Both the position numbers and the translations under genes were made by a program. Positions 43,385-55,705 of a stretch of 58,682 nt of DNA are shown here, piece by piece. The stretch spans positions 1 through 58,682 of the forward strand of contig JAISWG010000011.1 in assembly GCA_031271205.1 (NCBI GenBank), read 5' to 3'. The DNA is from Endomicrobium sp. Lineage in GTDB: Bacteria; Elusimicrobiota; Endomicrobiia; Endomicrobiales; Endomicrobiaceae. The notes under the pieces are model-generated. The model was given only the letters and a program-made list of their open reading frames with translations. It had not been told where the DNA came from and searched no databases. The stretch's first letter is position 1, and each line of letters opens with the position of its first letter.

Positions 43385-43861
43385 GTGAAAGTGTGCAAGT
43401 TTCCTGCAAAAAACAAAGAACATGCCTATAAGTCTTTTACAGTTAAGCAGAACAATCTTCAGGCTGAGATGTTTGCGTTGGTTCCGTTTAATAAGCGCAT
43501 AGTTTTTGCTCCTCATTGTATGAGAAATGTTTCTGTTTGCACTGCCGTTGACAATGGTGGGTATTACGTTTGTGCAGAATGTGGTGGATGTAAAATAAAT
43601 GCCATAAGTAAACTTGTAAAACAATTGAACTATAAAGCCCTGTATGTTGCTAAGGGTGGAAGAACTATAGAAAAAATAATAGAGAAAAAAAAACCTGAGG
43701 CAATTGTTGGAATTGCTTGCTTTTTTGAAGGAGACCAAGCTTTTAGGGTGTTAAAAGACATGTGTATAGCTTTACAGTTTGTATCTCTCACAAAAGACGG
43801 TTGTACAGCTACAGATACAGATTTAATAAAAGTAGAAAAAATATTAAAGCAGACTAACTAA
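43385..43861 (+). CDS. DUF116-like protein (Cys-rich)
   Basis: IVFAPHCMRNVSVCTAV..VCAECGGCKINAISKL..ALYVAKGGRTIEKII..EAIVGIACFFEG..VSLTKDGCTATDTDL. Confidence 0.75.
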   Translation: MKVCKFPAKNKEHAYKSFTVKQNNLQAEMFALVPFNKRIVFAPHCMRNVSVCTAVDNGGYYVCAECGGCKINAISKLVKQLNYKALYVAKGGRTIEKIIEKKKPEAIVGIACFFEGDQAFRVLKDMCIALQFVSLTKDGCTATDTDLIKVEKILKQTN

Positions 43862-44182
43862 ACTGCTTGTAGAAGAATGCAACATACTATCGCTGTATGA
43901 CTCTTGTTTTTTCATCCTGTCTGCTTCATAAACAATTAAATTTTTTCAATAAAATTTACCAAAGATAAACATATAACAAAAAAAAGTAAATTTTTAGATA
44001 CTGAAAACAATGTAAAACGGTATAAATTAACTTATTTGCTGCAATTTTAGAGTTTTCTCCCATTCTTATGTGAATAATATATAAAACAGCGGCTTTGTTA
44101 AACACTTGTTACTTTAAGACAAAAAAATTACCTTAAAAAAAAATTAAACCATGGAGCTTTGCTCAGAAAGGAATCGTAAAAA

Positions 44183-45856
44183 ATGACAACATTAAAATTT
44201 ACAGAATTAAATTTATCTAGCGAGATAATTAAAGCCGTTTCAGATTTGGGCTTTGAAGAAACCACCCCCATTCAATGTCTTGCCATTCCTAAAGTAATGG
44301 CGGGGCTAGACATAATAGGGCAAGCACAAACAGGCACTGGAAAAACAGCCGCCTTTGGTATTCCTGTTTTGGAAAAAATTGACATAAAAAATAAAAATGT
44401 TCAAGCAATAGTACTATGCCCAACCAGAGAACTCGCAATACAAGTCGCAAAAGAATTGAAACTTTTATCAAAATACAAAACAGGTATTAATATAGTACCT
44501 GTTTACGGTGGGCAGCCTATACAAAGACAAATGATGGCTCTTTTTAAAGGAGCACAAATTGTTATAGGAACACCTGGAAGAGTTATAGATCATTTAGAAC
44601 GTAAAACTTTAAAACTTACATCAACGTTTATAGTTGTTTTGGACGAAGCAGATGAAATGCTTGATATGGGATTTAGAGATGACATTGAATTGATATTAAA
44701 AAGTATGCCTCAAAAAAGACAAACCGTCTTTTTCTCAGCCACTATACCTAAAGAATTTATATTTTTGACAAAAAAATATCAGAAAAACCCTGAGACAATA
44801 AAGGTTGTAAGCGAAAAATTAACTGTTCCTTTAATTGAACAATATTGTTTTGACTTAAAGGAACACCAAAAACTTGAGGCTCTTACAAGATGTCTGGACA
44901 TGTATAATCCAAAGCTTTCTATTGTTTTCTGCAACACAAAAAGAAAGGTTGACGATGTTGCTTCTTTTTTGCAGACAAGAGGATATTCCACAGATGCACT
45001 CCATGGAGATATGAGCCAAGCTCAAAGAGATAGGGTTATGTCTAAATTTAGAAACGGATCTATAGAGATACTTACAGCTACGGATGTTGCCGCAAGAGGA
45101 ATAGATGTTGATAATATAGATATAGTGTTTAACTTTGATATACCCAAAGACAACGAGGACTATGTTCACAGAATAGGAAGAACAGGAAGAGCTGGTAGAG
45201 CGGGAAGAGCTTACAGCTTTATTTCTGGGAAAGATGTTTACAAGTTGAGAGATATTCAAAAATACACAAAAGTAACTATTAAGAGAGCAAAAATTCCTTC
45301 GCTTGTTGATATTGAGAACACAAAAACGGCAATTATGCTTAATAAAGTAAAAGAAATTTTAAAAGAAAAAGATTTAGAAAAATACTCACAAATGATAGAA
45401 TCTTTAATCTCTGATGAAACAACTTTTTTGGATGTGGCGGCGGCGCTTTTGAAAATGACGTTTGTTTCTGAAAAAAAAGACCAAGAAAAACAACAATCAG
45501 ATATATTTGCAAACACGGTTGATCATTACGCAAATACAGGTGCAAGAGAATGTGGAATGGTGAGACTTTTTATAAATATAGGGAAAAAAGATAATGTGCA
45601 AGCCAGGGATTTTGTCAGCACCATAGCAGGCGAAACAGAGATTGACGGAAACATGGTAGGCAACATTAAAATTTTAGAAACCTTTTCTTTTGTTGAAGTG
45701 CCAAGCAAACATGTCGATACAGTAATTAACGCTTTGCATTTAAATAATATAAAAGGTAAAAGAATTTCTGTAAAGCTTGCAAAAACAAAAAAACCATCCG
45801 GTTTTAAAAATGACAGACGTTCTAGTTACAGAAAATACGCGACGTTTATAAAGTAA
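44183..45856 (+). CDS. deaD: DEAD-box ATP-dependent RNA helicase with C-terminal DbpA-type RNA-binding domain
   Basis: TPIQCLAIPKVMAG, AQTGTGKTAAFG, PTRELAIQ, VLDEADEMLDMGF, HRIGRTGRAGRAG. Confidence 0.96.
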   Translation: MTTLKFTELNLSSEIIKAVSDLGFEETTPIQCLAIPKVMAGLDIIGQAQTGTGKTAAFGIPVLEKIDIKNKNVQAIVLCPTRELAIQVAKELKLLSKYKTGINIVPVYGGQPIQRQMMALFKGAQIVIGTPGRVIDHLERKTLKLTSTFIVVLDEADEMLDMGFRDDIELILKSMPQKRQTVFFSATIPKEFIFLTKKYQKNPETIKVVSEKLTVPLIEQYCFDLKEHQKLEALTRCLDMYNPKLSIVFCNTKRKVDDVASFLQTRGYSTDALHGDMSQAQRDRVMSKFRNGSIEILTATDVAARGIDVDNIDIVFNFDIPKDNEDYVHRIGRTGRAGRAGRAYSFISGKDVYKLRDIQKYTKVTIKRAKIPSLVDIENTKTAIMLNKVKEILKEKDLEKYSQMIESLISDETTFLDVAAALLKMTFVSEKKDQEKQQSDIFANTVDHYANTGARECGMVRLFINIGKKDNVQARDFVSTIAGETEIDGNMVGNIKILETFSFVEVPSKHVDTVINALHLNNIKGKRISVKLAKTKKPSGFKNDRRSSYRKYATFIK

Positions 45857-46308
45857 GTATCTTTTTCTTACAACAATATATAGCGCAAAACAGTTTGATA
45901 ACTACTTGATAATATAACAAGAGAACAGCTATGCCAATATTTGAATTTATTTACACTAAATGTAAAAAAATTTTAAGAAACTGGTGTTTCTTTTAATGGC
46001 AAAACAATCAAATGCCCCAAACGTGGCAATAAATGTGAAAAAAACAACTTTTCAAACTTTGCGATAGTATAGTTTTTGGGACTATTTTTCCAGTGAACCG
46101 TTCTTGTTAAAATTTGTGTCTCCAAACAGGCACCAAACACAAGTGTAGATACTGTGGAAGCCGTTGTCCGTTAGTTAGTATGCTGTGTTGTTATTTGTGT
46201 GAAAAAAACAACTTTAACAATGGAAGCTATGTACAAACCCTACTTGGTTTTTTTGTTGATTTTTTTTCTTTAGATTTTATTTTGAACTATTAATTTGGAG
46301 TTTTCAGC

Positions 46309-46584
46309 GTGACTCTTTTTCTAGTTTTAATACTAACCCTTATTTCTGTATTTATTTATACAATGCGCGACGCAAGCGGACTTAAGCATAATCAAGATAA
46401 ATACTTTATTGTTATATCCATTTTACTATATTTTGCAGCTTTGGCTATTTCGTTATGTTCGGTTATAGCAATAGTCTTGCTTATGGGATATGAAATTTCT
46501 AAAGGAAAAAATTTTAAAACATTATCATTAAGAGTGCTCCCCTATGTAATTATTACGATAGTTTCAATATTTTTATTTATATGA
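46309..46584 (+). CDS. Small membrane protein, unknown
   Basis: 91-aa ORF with three hydrophobic segments. Confidence 0.45.
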   Translation: MTLFLVLILTLISVFIYTMRDASGLKHNQDKYFIVISILLYFAALAISLCSVIAIVLLMGYEISKGKNFKTLSLRVLPYVIITIVSIFLFI

Positions 46585-48451
46585 ATATCTGAAAAATGAC
46601 ACTATTCAGTCTTGTTCAACCATAGCTGATAAATCTGCAATTGGTTCTGCTTGAAACAAAATATTTCAGGTTAGCCACACAACTGATAAGCAGGTAAAAT
46701 ACAACTATATTGTTGACAAAGTTTTAAATTTTTTATACAATGTTAGCAAAGATATCTCTTTATACTACTAAGAGTGGAGGGTTTGCTCATAGGTCCTTTA
46801 AAACGACAAAAAAAGAACTATAAGAAGAGCTAGAGCTGTTTTGCGATTTAATAACAAGCAAAAACGCAAGTTCAATCAAAGTTGTGTTAAATAATATTTC
46901 TAGAGCATTTTCTTCAAAAGTTGAAACCATCAAGGATAATATTACAAATTTGATAGCTTTTATGTGAGTTGATTTAGATCACCAGAAGAGATATTTGTGT
47001 CTCTGTCTAAAAAAAGAAAAACCCACAAGGTTTGATTTTTACGTACAAGACACCATAGAAACCTTTTTGAACACTATCCTCAGCAGGAACATGACTGTTG
47101 TTACATAGCTTGCAGATAGTATATAACTATAGATACCATTGAAGGAACCATAGATTGCAAAGGAATTATCTATTACAATAATAAACACTTGTGGTGAGCA
47201 TCAAGGAAAAACAACCATAAAGCTATGCACAAAGCAGGACGTTTTGTTTTGGATTTTTTTAATCTTCTTTTAATTCTTTCAAATTAGATAAAAATAATGC
47301 AAAAATAGTGTGTTTCTTAAAAAATCAGAAATATGTATGCCAGCAATTGCTGTTTTAATAAACCTGACTTATTTTAATTTATTTTAACAGAATAAGCTAA
47401 TTGGATATTTTTTTCATATGTCATCAGAATTTTAGCAAAAACTAAAATGAAATTTTTAATCTATTAGATAAAATTGCAAAAACAACCGGTGCAAACGAAA
47501 CACAAAACGATTATTTAACGATAAATTTCCACTACCGTACCAAACTAACTATTAGGCACCTTAGATGCTTTAACAAAAACAAAAGGGTCTTAAAACTGAA
47601 AATGCTCAAGACTTTTTAATAAAATTTTGGGAACAAGTGTGCTACAAACAAGACGTTTTAGATATAATTTTCTAAAACCTTTGCATAGGAAAACAATAAA
47701 ACATCTTTCTTAAAAAGAAATATTTTTTTAAATTTTATATAAATTTCAAGAAATCTTGCGTACTGTATTATAGTTTTAATAGCACATTGTTTAGCTCATA
47801 CAAATTATTAGAAAAAATTTATAAAATTTGCTTGTGTGTTAGGTTTGAGCGTCGTGTGAGTTTGGGTTTTATCGAAAACAAAGCACTTCATGTAAACAGT
47901 AGAGATAGAGCGCGATAGGTAGGTTATAGTACTGGCTCGTGTTATAAACACCTAAATCAGTGCCGTGTGTATTTTTTGTCCAAAACAAATAGTTTTAATG
48001 TCACATAAATAGTTGGTTATGTAGCGTGTTGTTTTTTTATCACAAAAGCCAAAAAAACAACGCCGCATATAAGATATTATTATATTTTATATTACTACAC
48101 ACCGAAGATGGATGGAAGTTGTGCGTTTATGTACAAAGAGATGGATATATATTGATAAGGAACATATATACTAGGGTAATTTGAAATCTCTGTATAACAA
48201 AATATTTATTATAAAAGAATTTGATTTAAAATGACTGTTGAAAAACATAAAAATATGAAACAAACATGGTTTTGAATAATCGCTGTACTTTTCGGTCTCT
48301 AAACATAAAAGTGATAATAAATATAGAATGGTTTAATTATAGTGCAAAACAATGTATAAATAACTTCATTTTTTTATCTTGTGATAAGCGTTTCAAGCAT
48401 ATGGTTTGATATTTAATACTCTTAACAATTTACAATCTCACGGTATGATTA

Positions 48452-49237
48452 ATGTGGCAAAAATATGGACAAATTTTTTTAATTGATAATAATATATCAG
48501 CTAAAATTGTAAAAGCAACTGATTTGGATTTAATGGACAATATTTTGGAAATTGGTCCTGGTAGGGGTATTTTAACAAAGCTTATGGTGTCTAGTGTTAA
48601 TTTTTTGACTGCTATTGAGATAGATAAAACATTATTTCAACAATTAAGTGACTATTTCTTTCTTAACAAAATTACAAATATTGAGTTGATAAATCAAGAT
48701 TTTTTAAGATATAATATTCCTGATATTAAACGTAAATTTGTCTCTAATCTTCCTTATAGTGTCGGCACGGCTATTATTCAAAAGATTTTGCCTTTGCGAA
48801 ATTGGACTACAGCTGTATTTATGCTTCAAAAAGAAGTTGTAGAACGTTTAGTCGCGAAACCTGGAAATAAATGTTATGGATACATTTCAGCATTTACCTC
48901 ATACTATGCTGATACAGAAGTACTTTTTGACGTTTCGCCAAAATGTTTTAACCCTGTACCAAAAGTTACATCTTCCGTTATAAGATTTAAAAATAAAAAG
49001 GCCAATGTACCAGAACCTGCTCTTTTTGAGTTTGTAAAACACACTTTTAGCATGCGAAGAAAGACAATTTTGAATTGTGTTAGTTCTTTTTGCGATATAC
49101 CCAAAGATATGGTTTCGGATATTTTGAAAAGTTGTGGATTAAATGCATTTTTAAGACCAGACAGTCTGTCTATTCTTGACTTCTTAAACTTGACAAAGGA
49201 GATCAAAAATTATAGAATTTATCGTGCGGGTTTTTGA
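48452..49237 (+). CDS. rsmA: 16S rRNA (adenine(1518)-N6/adenine(1519)-N6)-dimethyltransferase
   Basis: QIFLID, NILEIGPGRGILTKLM, FVSNLPYSVGTAII, MLQKEVVERLVAKPG. Confidence 0.95.
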   Translation: MWQKYGQIFLIDNNISAKIVKATDLDLMDNILEIGPGRGILTKLMVSSVNFLTAIEIDKTLFQQLSDYFFLNKITNIELINQDFLRYNIPDIKRKFVSNLPYSVGTAIIQKILPLRNWTTAVFMLQKEVVERLVAKPGNKCYGYISAFTSYYADTEVLFDVSPKCFNPVPKVTSSVIRFKNKKANVPEPALFEFVKHTFSMRRKTILNCVSSFCDIPKDMVSDILKSCGLNAFLRPDSLSILDFLNLTKEIKNYRIYRAGF

Positions 49238-49284
49238 TTTTTTTGTTTTCAAAAAAACGCTGATTTTTTTACTTGTTAATTACA

Positions 49285-49304
49285 TTATCCACAATTGTGG
49301 ATAA
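49285..49304. promoter_or_regulatory. Palindromic DnaA-box pair TTATCCACAATTGTGGATAA immediately upstream of dnaA
   Basis: Two inverted consensus DnaA boxes (TTATCCACA / TGTGGATAA), 20-bp perfect palindrome. Confidence 0.9.
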
Positions 49305-49316
49305 CTTGGGGATAAA

Positions 49317-50669
49317 ATGAGTTTTTCGGTTTCAGATTTATGGCAAAAAGTTACGGATAACATTAAAGCATCTGTTACACCAGAAACATATAACTTGTGG
49401 ATTTCTCCGCTTAAACCTCTATCTTTTGAAAACAATACATTTATTTTAGAGGTTCCAAACGTTTATTTTTCTCAATGGATAGAAAACAATCAATTAAAAA
49501 ATATTGAAAACATTCTATCAGATTCCTGTGGACAACAAATGATTTTACAGCTAAAACCACAACAAGATATATCGTCAATAATAGAAAAAACCGAAAATAT
49601 TCCTGTTCACATAGATGCTTCAATTCAGGCTCTGCAAAGAGATCAAATAAACCCTAAGTATATATTCACAGGGTTTGTTATAGGTGCATCTAACAGATTT
49701 GCGCATGGCTGCGCTGAAGCAGCAGCAAAAAATCCAGGCAAACAGTTCAATCCTCTTTTCCTTTACAGCGGTGTAGGGTTAGGCAAAACACATCTACTTC
49801 ACGCCATAGGAAACCATGTCAAACAAACTTTGCCAAATTTTAGAGCACTTTATGTAACGTGTGAAAAGTTTGTTACTGAATTTATTGAGTCAATTAGATT
49901 TGACAAGATATCATCATTTAAAAACAAATACAGAAGTCTGGATTGTTTGTTGATTGACGATATTCAGTTTTTGATGGGAAAAGAAAGTTCTCAGGAAGAA
50001 TTTTTCCACATGTTTAATAATTTGTTCAACGCAAAAAAACAGCTTGTTATATCTTCCGATCGCCCCCCAAAAGAGCTTGAGGGTGTTGAAGACAGGCTTA
50101 TTTCAAGGTTTGAGTGGGGCATTATAGCTGATATTCAACAACCTGACCTAGAAACAAGAATTGCTATTTTACGTAAAAAGGCCGAAGAAGAAAAAATTTA
50201 TGTACCAGACGATGTCGTTCTGTATATAGCCACCCAGGTTAAATCTAACATAAGACAACTGGAGGGGTCCCTTTTAAGAATAGCAGCATTTTCCTTGTTC
50301 ACAGAAACACCATTGACTGTTGATTCTGTACAAAAAATGCTTAGAGATATTATAAAGACAGATAAATCTACCCATATAACAATAGAGAGTATTCAGAGGG
50401 TTGTCGCTAGTGAATTCAGTATTGATTTAAGAGATATGAAATCTAAACGCAGAACAGACGTCATAGCTTTTCCAAGACAAATAGCCATGTATCTTGCCAG
50501 AACGCTTAGTGATGAGTTTTCCACAAATACTATTGGCAAAGCTTTTGGTGGTAGAGATCATTCAACGGTCATGCATGCCTGTAACAAAATTAAAGAAAAA
50601 ACAGACTCAGATCCTTATTTTAACGCTAAAATTAACCAAATAATTAAAAAAATTCGTAATTCTAGTTAA
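49317..50669 (+). CDS. dnaA: Chromosomal replication initiator protein DnaA
   Basis: FNPLFLYSGVGLGKTHLLHAIGNHV, LLIDDIQFLMGKESSQEEFFHMFN, GGRDHSTVMHACNKI. Confidence 0.98.
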   Translation: MSFSVSDLWQKVTDNIKASVTPETYNLWISPLKPLSFENNTFILEVPNVYFSQWIENNQLKNIENILSDSCGQQMILQLKPQQDISSIIEKTENIPVHIDASIQALQRDQINPKYIFTGFVIGASNRFAHGCAEAAAKNPGKQFNPLFLYSGVGLGKTHLLHAIGNHVKQTLPNFRALYVTCEKFVTEFIESIRFDKISSFKNKYRSLDCLLIDDIQFLMGKESSQEEFFHMFNNLFNAKKQLVISSDRPPKELEGVEDRLISRFEWGIIADIQQPDLETRIAILRKKAEEEKIYVPDDVVLYIATQVKSNIRQLEGSLLRIAAFSLFTETPLTVDSVQKMLRDIIKTDKSTHITIESIQRVVASEFSIDLRDMKSKRRTDVIAFPRQIAMYLARTLSDEFSTNTIGKAFGGRDHSTVMHACNKIKEKTDSDPYFNAKINQIIKKIRNSS

Positions 50670-50764
50670 AGCTATTTCGTCTAAACGGTTTATATATAAT
50701 TATTTCTTGTTGGTAAGTAAAATAGTGTGTATAACTTTTCAAAAAATTGTATAATCATATTATC

Positions 50765-50810
50765 CGATAACCTTGTGGATAACTATAACGAGTTATCCAC
50801 AAGGTTATCG
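50765..50810. promoter_or_regulatory. oriC-like inverted repeat with DnaA boxes in both arms (dnaA-dnaN intergenic)
   Basis: CGATAACCTTGTGGATAACT-ATAACG-AGTTATCCACAAGGTTATCG, 20-bp perfect arms, 6-nt loop, followed by AT-rich DNA. Confidence 0.88.
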
Positions 50811-50931
50811 TTGAATCGTTCATTTAGTTTTGATTGGAAATTATGGTTTTTTTTTGATACTTACAACTTATCAACAATATACAGAATATTATTACAATTA
50901 AATATATTTCGCTTAAAACATGGAGAAGATA

Positions 50932-52065
50932 ATGAGGGTAATTTGTGGAAAAGAAGAGCTTAGCAAAGGAATGCAAACGGTATATTTTGCAGCATCATCT
51001 AAAAGCATACTTCCAATTCTTTTAAATTTTCTACTTGAGACTGAAGACGGAAAAATAAAACTTTCTTCTACAGACCTAGAAATAATTGTCAAATGTTACA
51101 TTAAGGGAGAAATTTTAGAAGAGGGTAGTATCACAATACCAACTAAAAAATTTTCTGATATTATAAAAGAGTTATCGTTAGAAAATGAAATAAACATAAG
51201 ATCAAATGAAACTAATAATCAAATAAATATAACTTCAGGAAAATCTAAGTTTAATCTTATGGGTATACCAAAAAACGAATACCCTGCAACACTAGATTTT
51301 CCAAACGAAAACAACTTCACTATTAAAAGAGAAATATTTGTATCAATTCTCAAAAAAACCATCTTTGCTGTTTCTAAAGACTCTCAAAGATACGTTTTGA
51401 ATGGTGTTTGTTTTGTCTTGGAACAGGATATTTTAAAAATAATAGCTACCGATGGTAGGAGACTTGCTTATACAACCACAAATGAAATAAAAGGCATTAA
51501 ATTACAAACAAAAATAAAAGCAATAGTGCCAACAAAAGCAATAATACATATATTAAAACTTCTTTCTTCTGATATAAAGACCGAAAATATAAAAATAGGC
51601 ATAACCAGAAATCAAATAGCTTTAGAAATGGAAGATATAACCATTATTTCTACGCTTATAGAGGGTATTTTCCCAAGCTACGAACAAGTAATACCCAAAA
51701 CTTCTGAAATAAGTGTCAGATTAAACGTAAAAGATACCCTGTCTGCTGTGAAACAGGTAGCCCTTTTGGTTGTAGACAAAATATCACTAGACAGACCACC
51801 CGCGGTGAAATTCCACTTTAATTCCAATGTTTTAAAAATTTCAGCCTCTACGGCTGGTGTAGGGTCTGGAGAGGTTGAGGTGGAGGTAGATTACAAAGCT
51901 GAACCAGTAGAAATAAGTTTTAATCCTAATTTTATAAAAGAGGTGTTACAAAATATTGATGAAGAATCAATAATATTTGGGTTTAAAAACTCTCTTAATC
52001 CAGCTACTATAATACCCGAGAAAGATAAAAACTACATTTGTGTAGTAATGCCAATGAGGGCGTGA
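50932..52065 (+). CDS. dnaN: DNA polymerase III subunit beta (sliding clamp)
   Basis: MRVICGKEELSKGMQTV..; position after dnaA; C-terminal YICVVMPMRA. Confidence 0.96.
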   Translation: MRVICGKEELSKGMQTVYFAASSKSILPILLNFLLETEDGKIKLSSTDLEIIVKCYIKGEILEEGSITIPTKKFSDIIKELSLENEINIRSNETNNQINITSGKSKFNLMGIPKNEYPATLDFPNENNFTIKREIFVSILKKTIFAVSKDSQRYVLNGVCFVLEQDILKIIATDGRRLAYTTTNEIKGIKLQTKIKAIVPTKAIIHILKLLSSDIKTENIKIGITRNQIALEMEDITIISTLIEGIFPSYEQVIPKTSEISVRLNVKDTLSAVKQVALLVVDKISLDRPPAVKFHFNSNVLKISASTAGVGSGEVEVEVDYKAEPVEISFNPNFIKEVLQNIDEESIIFGFKNSLNPATIIPEKDKNYICVVMPMRA

Positions 52066-52067
52066 AT

Positions 52068-52343
52068 ATGCCCTGGACTAAAGCGAGTGAAATAATAGAA
52101 CTTTTAAAGAAGAGGTTTGGTTTAAGGGAAGAGTTTTTTACTATTGAAAGGGTTTGGGGAAAAGAGGTTGGTATGGAGGGTGTAGAGATAATAGGCTACA
52201 AAAACGGGACTATTTTTACAAAAACTCAAAACTCTGCTGCTGTTAGTGAACTTACGCTTCGTAAAAAAGAAATTATAAAAAAAATAAACCAGTATATTGG
52301 TACGCAAAAGATAAAAAATATTAAAGTAAAAATAGAAGCATAA
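52068..52343 (+). CDS. dciA: DUF721/DciA-like protein (probable replicative helicase loader)
   Basis: VWGKEVG...GTIFTKTQNSAAVSELTLRKKEIIKKINQYIGTQKIKNIKVKI; location dnaN-X-gyrB. Confidence 0.8.
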   Translation: MPWTKASEIIELLKKRFGLREEFFTIERVWGKEVGMEGVEIIGYKNGTIFTKTQNSAAVSELTLRKKEIIKKINQYIGTQKIKNIKVKIEA

Positions 52344-52368
52344 TTGCTTTAATATTGTGTGTTTTTAA

Positions 52369-54888
<2,520 letters not shown>

Positions 54889-55705
54889 ATGATTTGTGTA
54901 ATAACTATCAATGAGTAGAAAATTTTATTTTGGTTGTAGGTGTATACTCAATTTAAAATAATTTGCTTTTTATTGAATGTGGTGTGGAAAGTTTTGGAAG
55001 ATTTTGATATTCTTTTGTTCAAAAATATCTAAAACAGTGTTTATTTTGATGAATGTTGAGACAAACAGATATAATAAATAGGTGTATTGTGTCTATGTTA
55101 AGACCGTGTGGGGGGGGATAATTAATTATAAGTTTATACATATAAATATTGAAGCGGGAAAATTATATTTACACAATAATGACATGAAGAAGAGTTTTGT
55201 GATGCTACAAAATCACACCTTATGAAATTTAATATACCCTTAAAAACTTATTGCGAATTCTAACTACACTTCTGTCTGGTTAGTGTTTTAATAGAGAGAG
55301 CTACTAAAAACACTAAATAGGTTAATAAAAATATAAGCGATAAAAGGTGTGGAGACAGCCATGCTTTTTGTATTTCAAGCACTTCCAATGGCCTATATTG
55401 GATATAGTTAAAATAAATAATTTTTAAAGTAATTGACGAATATTTTTTCTAACGGTGTAGAGTGGTGTTGTTTTTTTATGAACATGAGTATTATAAAACA
55501 ATTTCCAAAAAATTTTTTGAATAACGTTTATAGTTGTTCAGATAGTAGATAAATACGATTTGAACCTTATTGTTACAATGTGTTTACAAAGCATAACCTT
55601 TGGTTTAAAAAAAGGTAAAGAAGATAAAGAAAAGGCCTATTGACATAGGAATTGTTTTTTTGAAAATACGGTTTTAAATTTAACTAAACTTGTAAGAGGT
55701 TGGGA

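Noticed and set aside
47820-48120. Slightly GC-richer spacer upstream of rsmA as a housekeeping RNA (RNase P, tmRNA, SRP, 6S)
   Set aside because: No conserved core motifs of these RNAs could be recognised.
50727-50963. 78-aa ORF between dnaA and dnaN
   Set aside because: Spans the DnaA-box dyad and AT-rich origin DNA and overlaps the dnaN start; no family resemblance.
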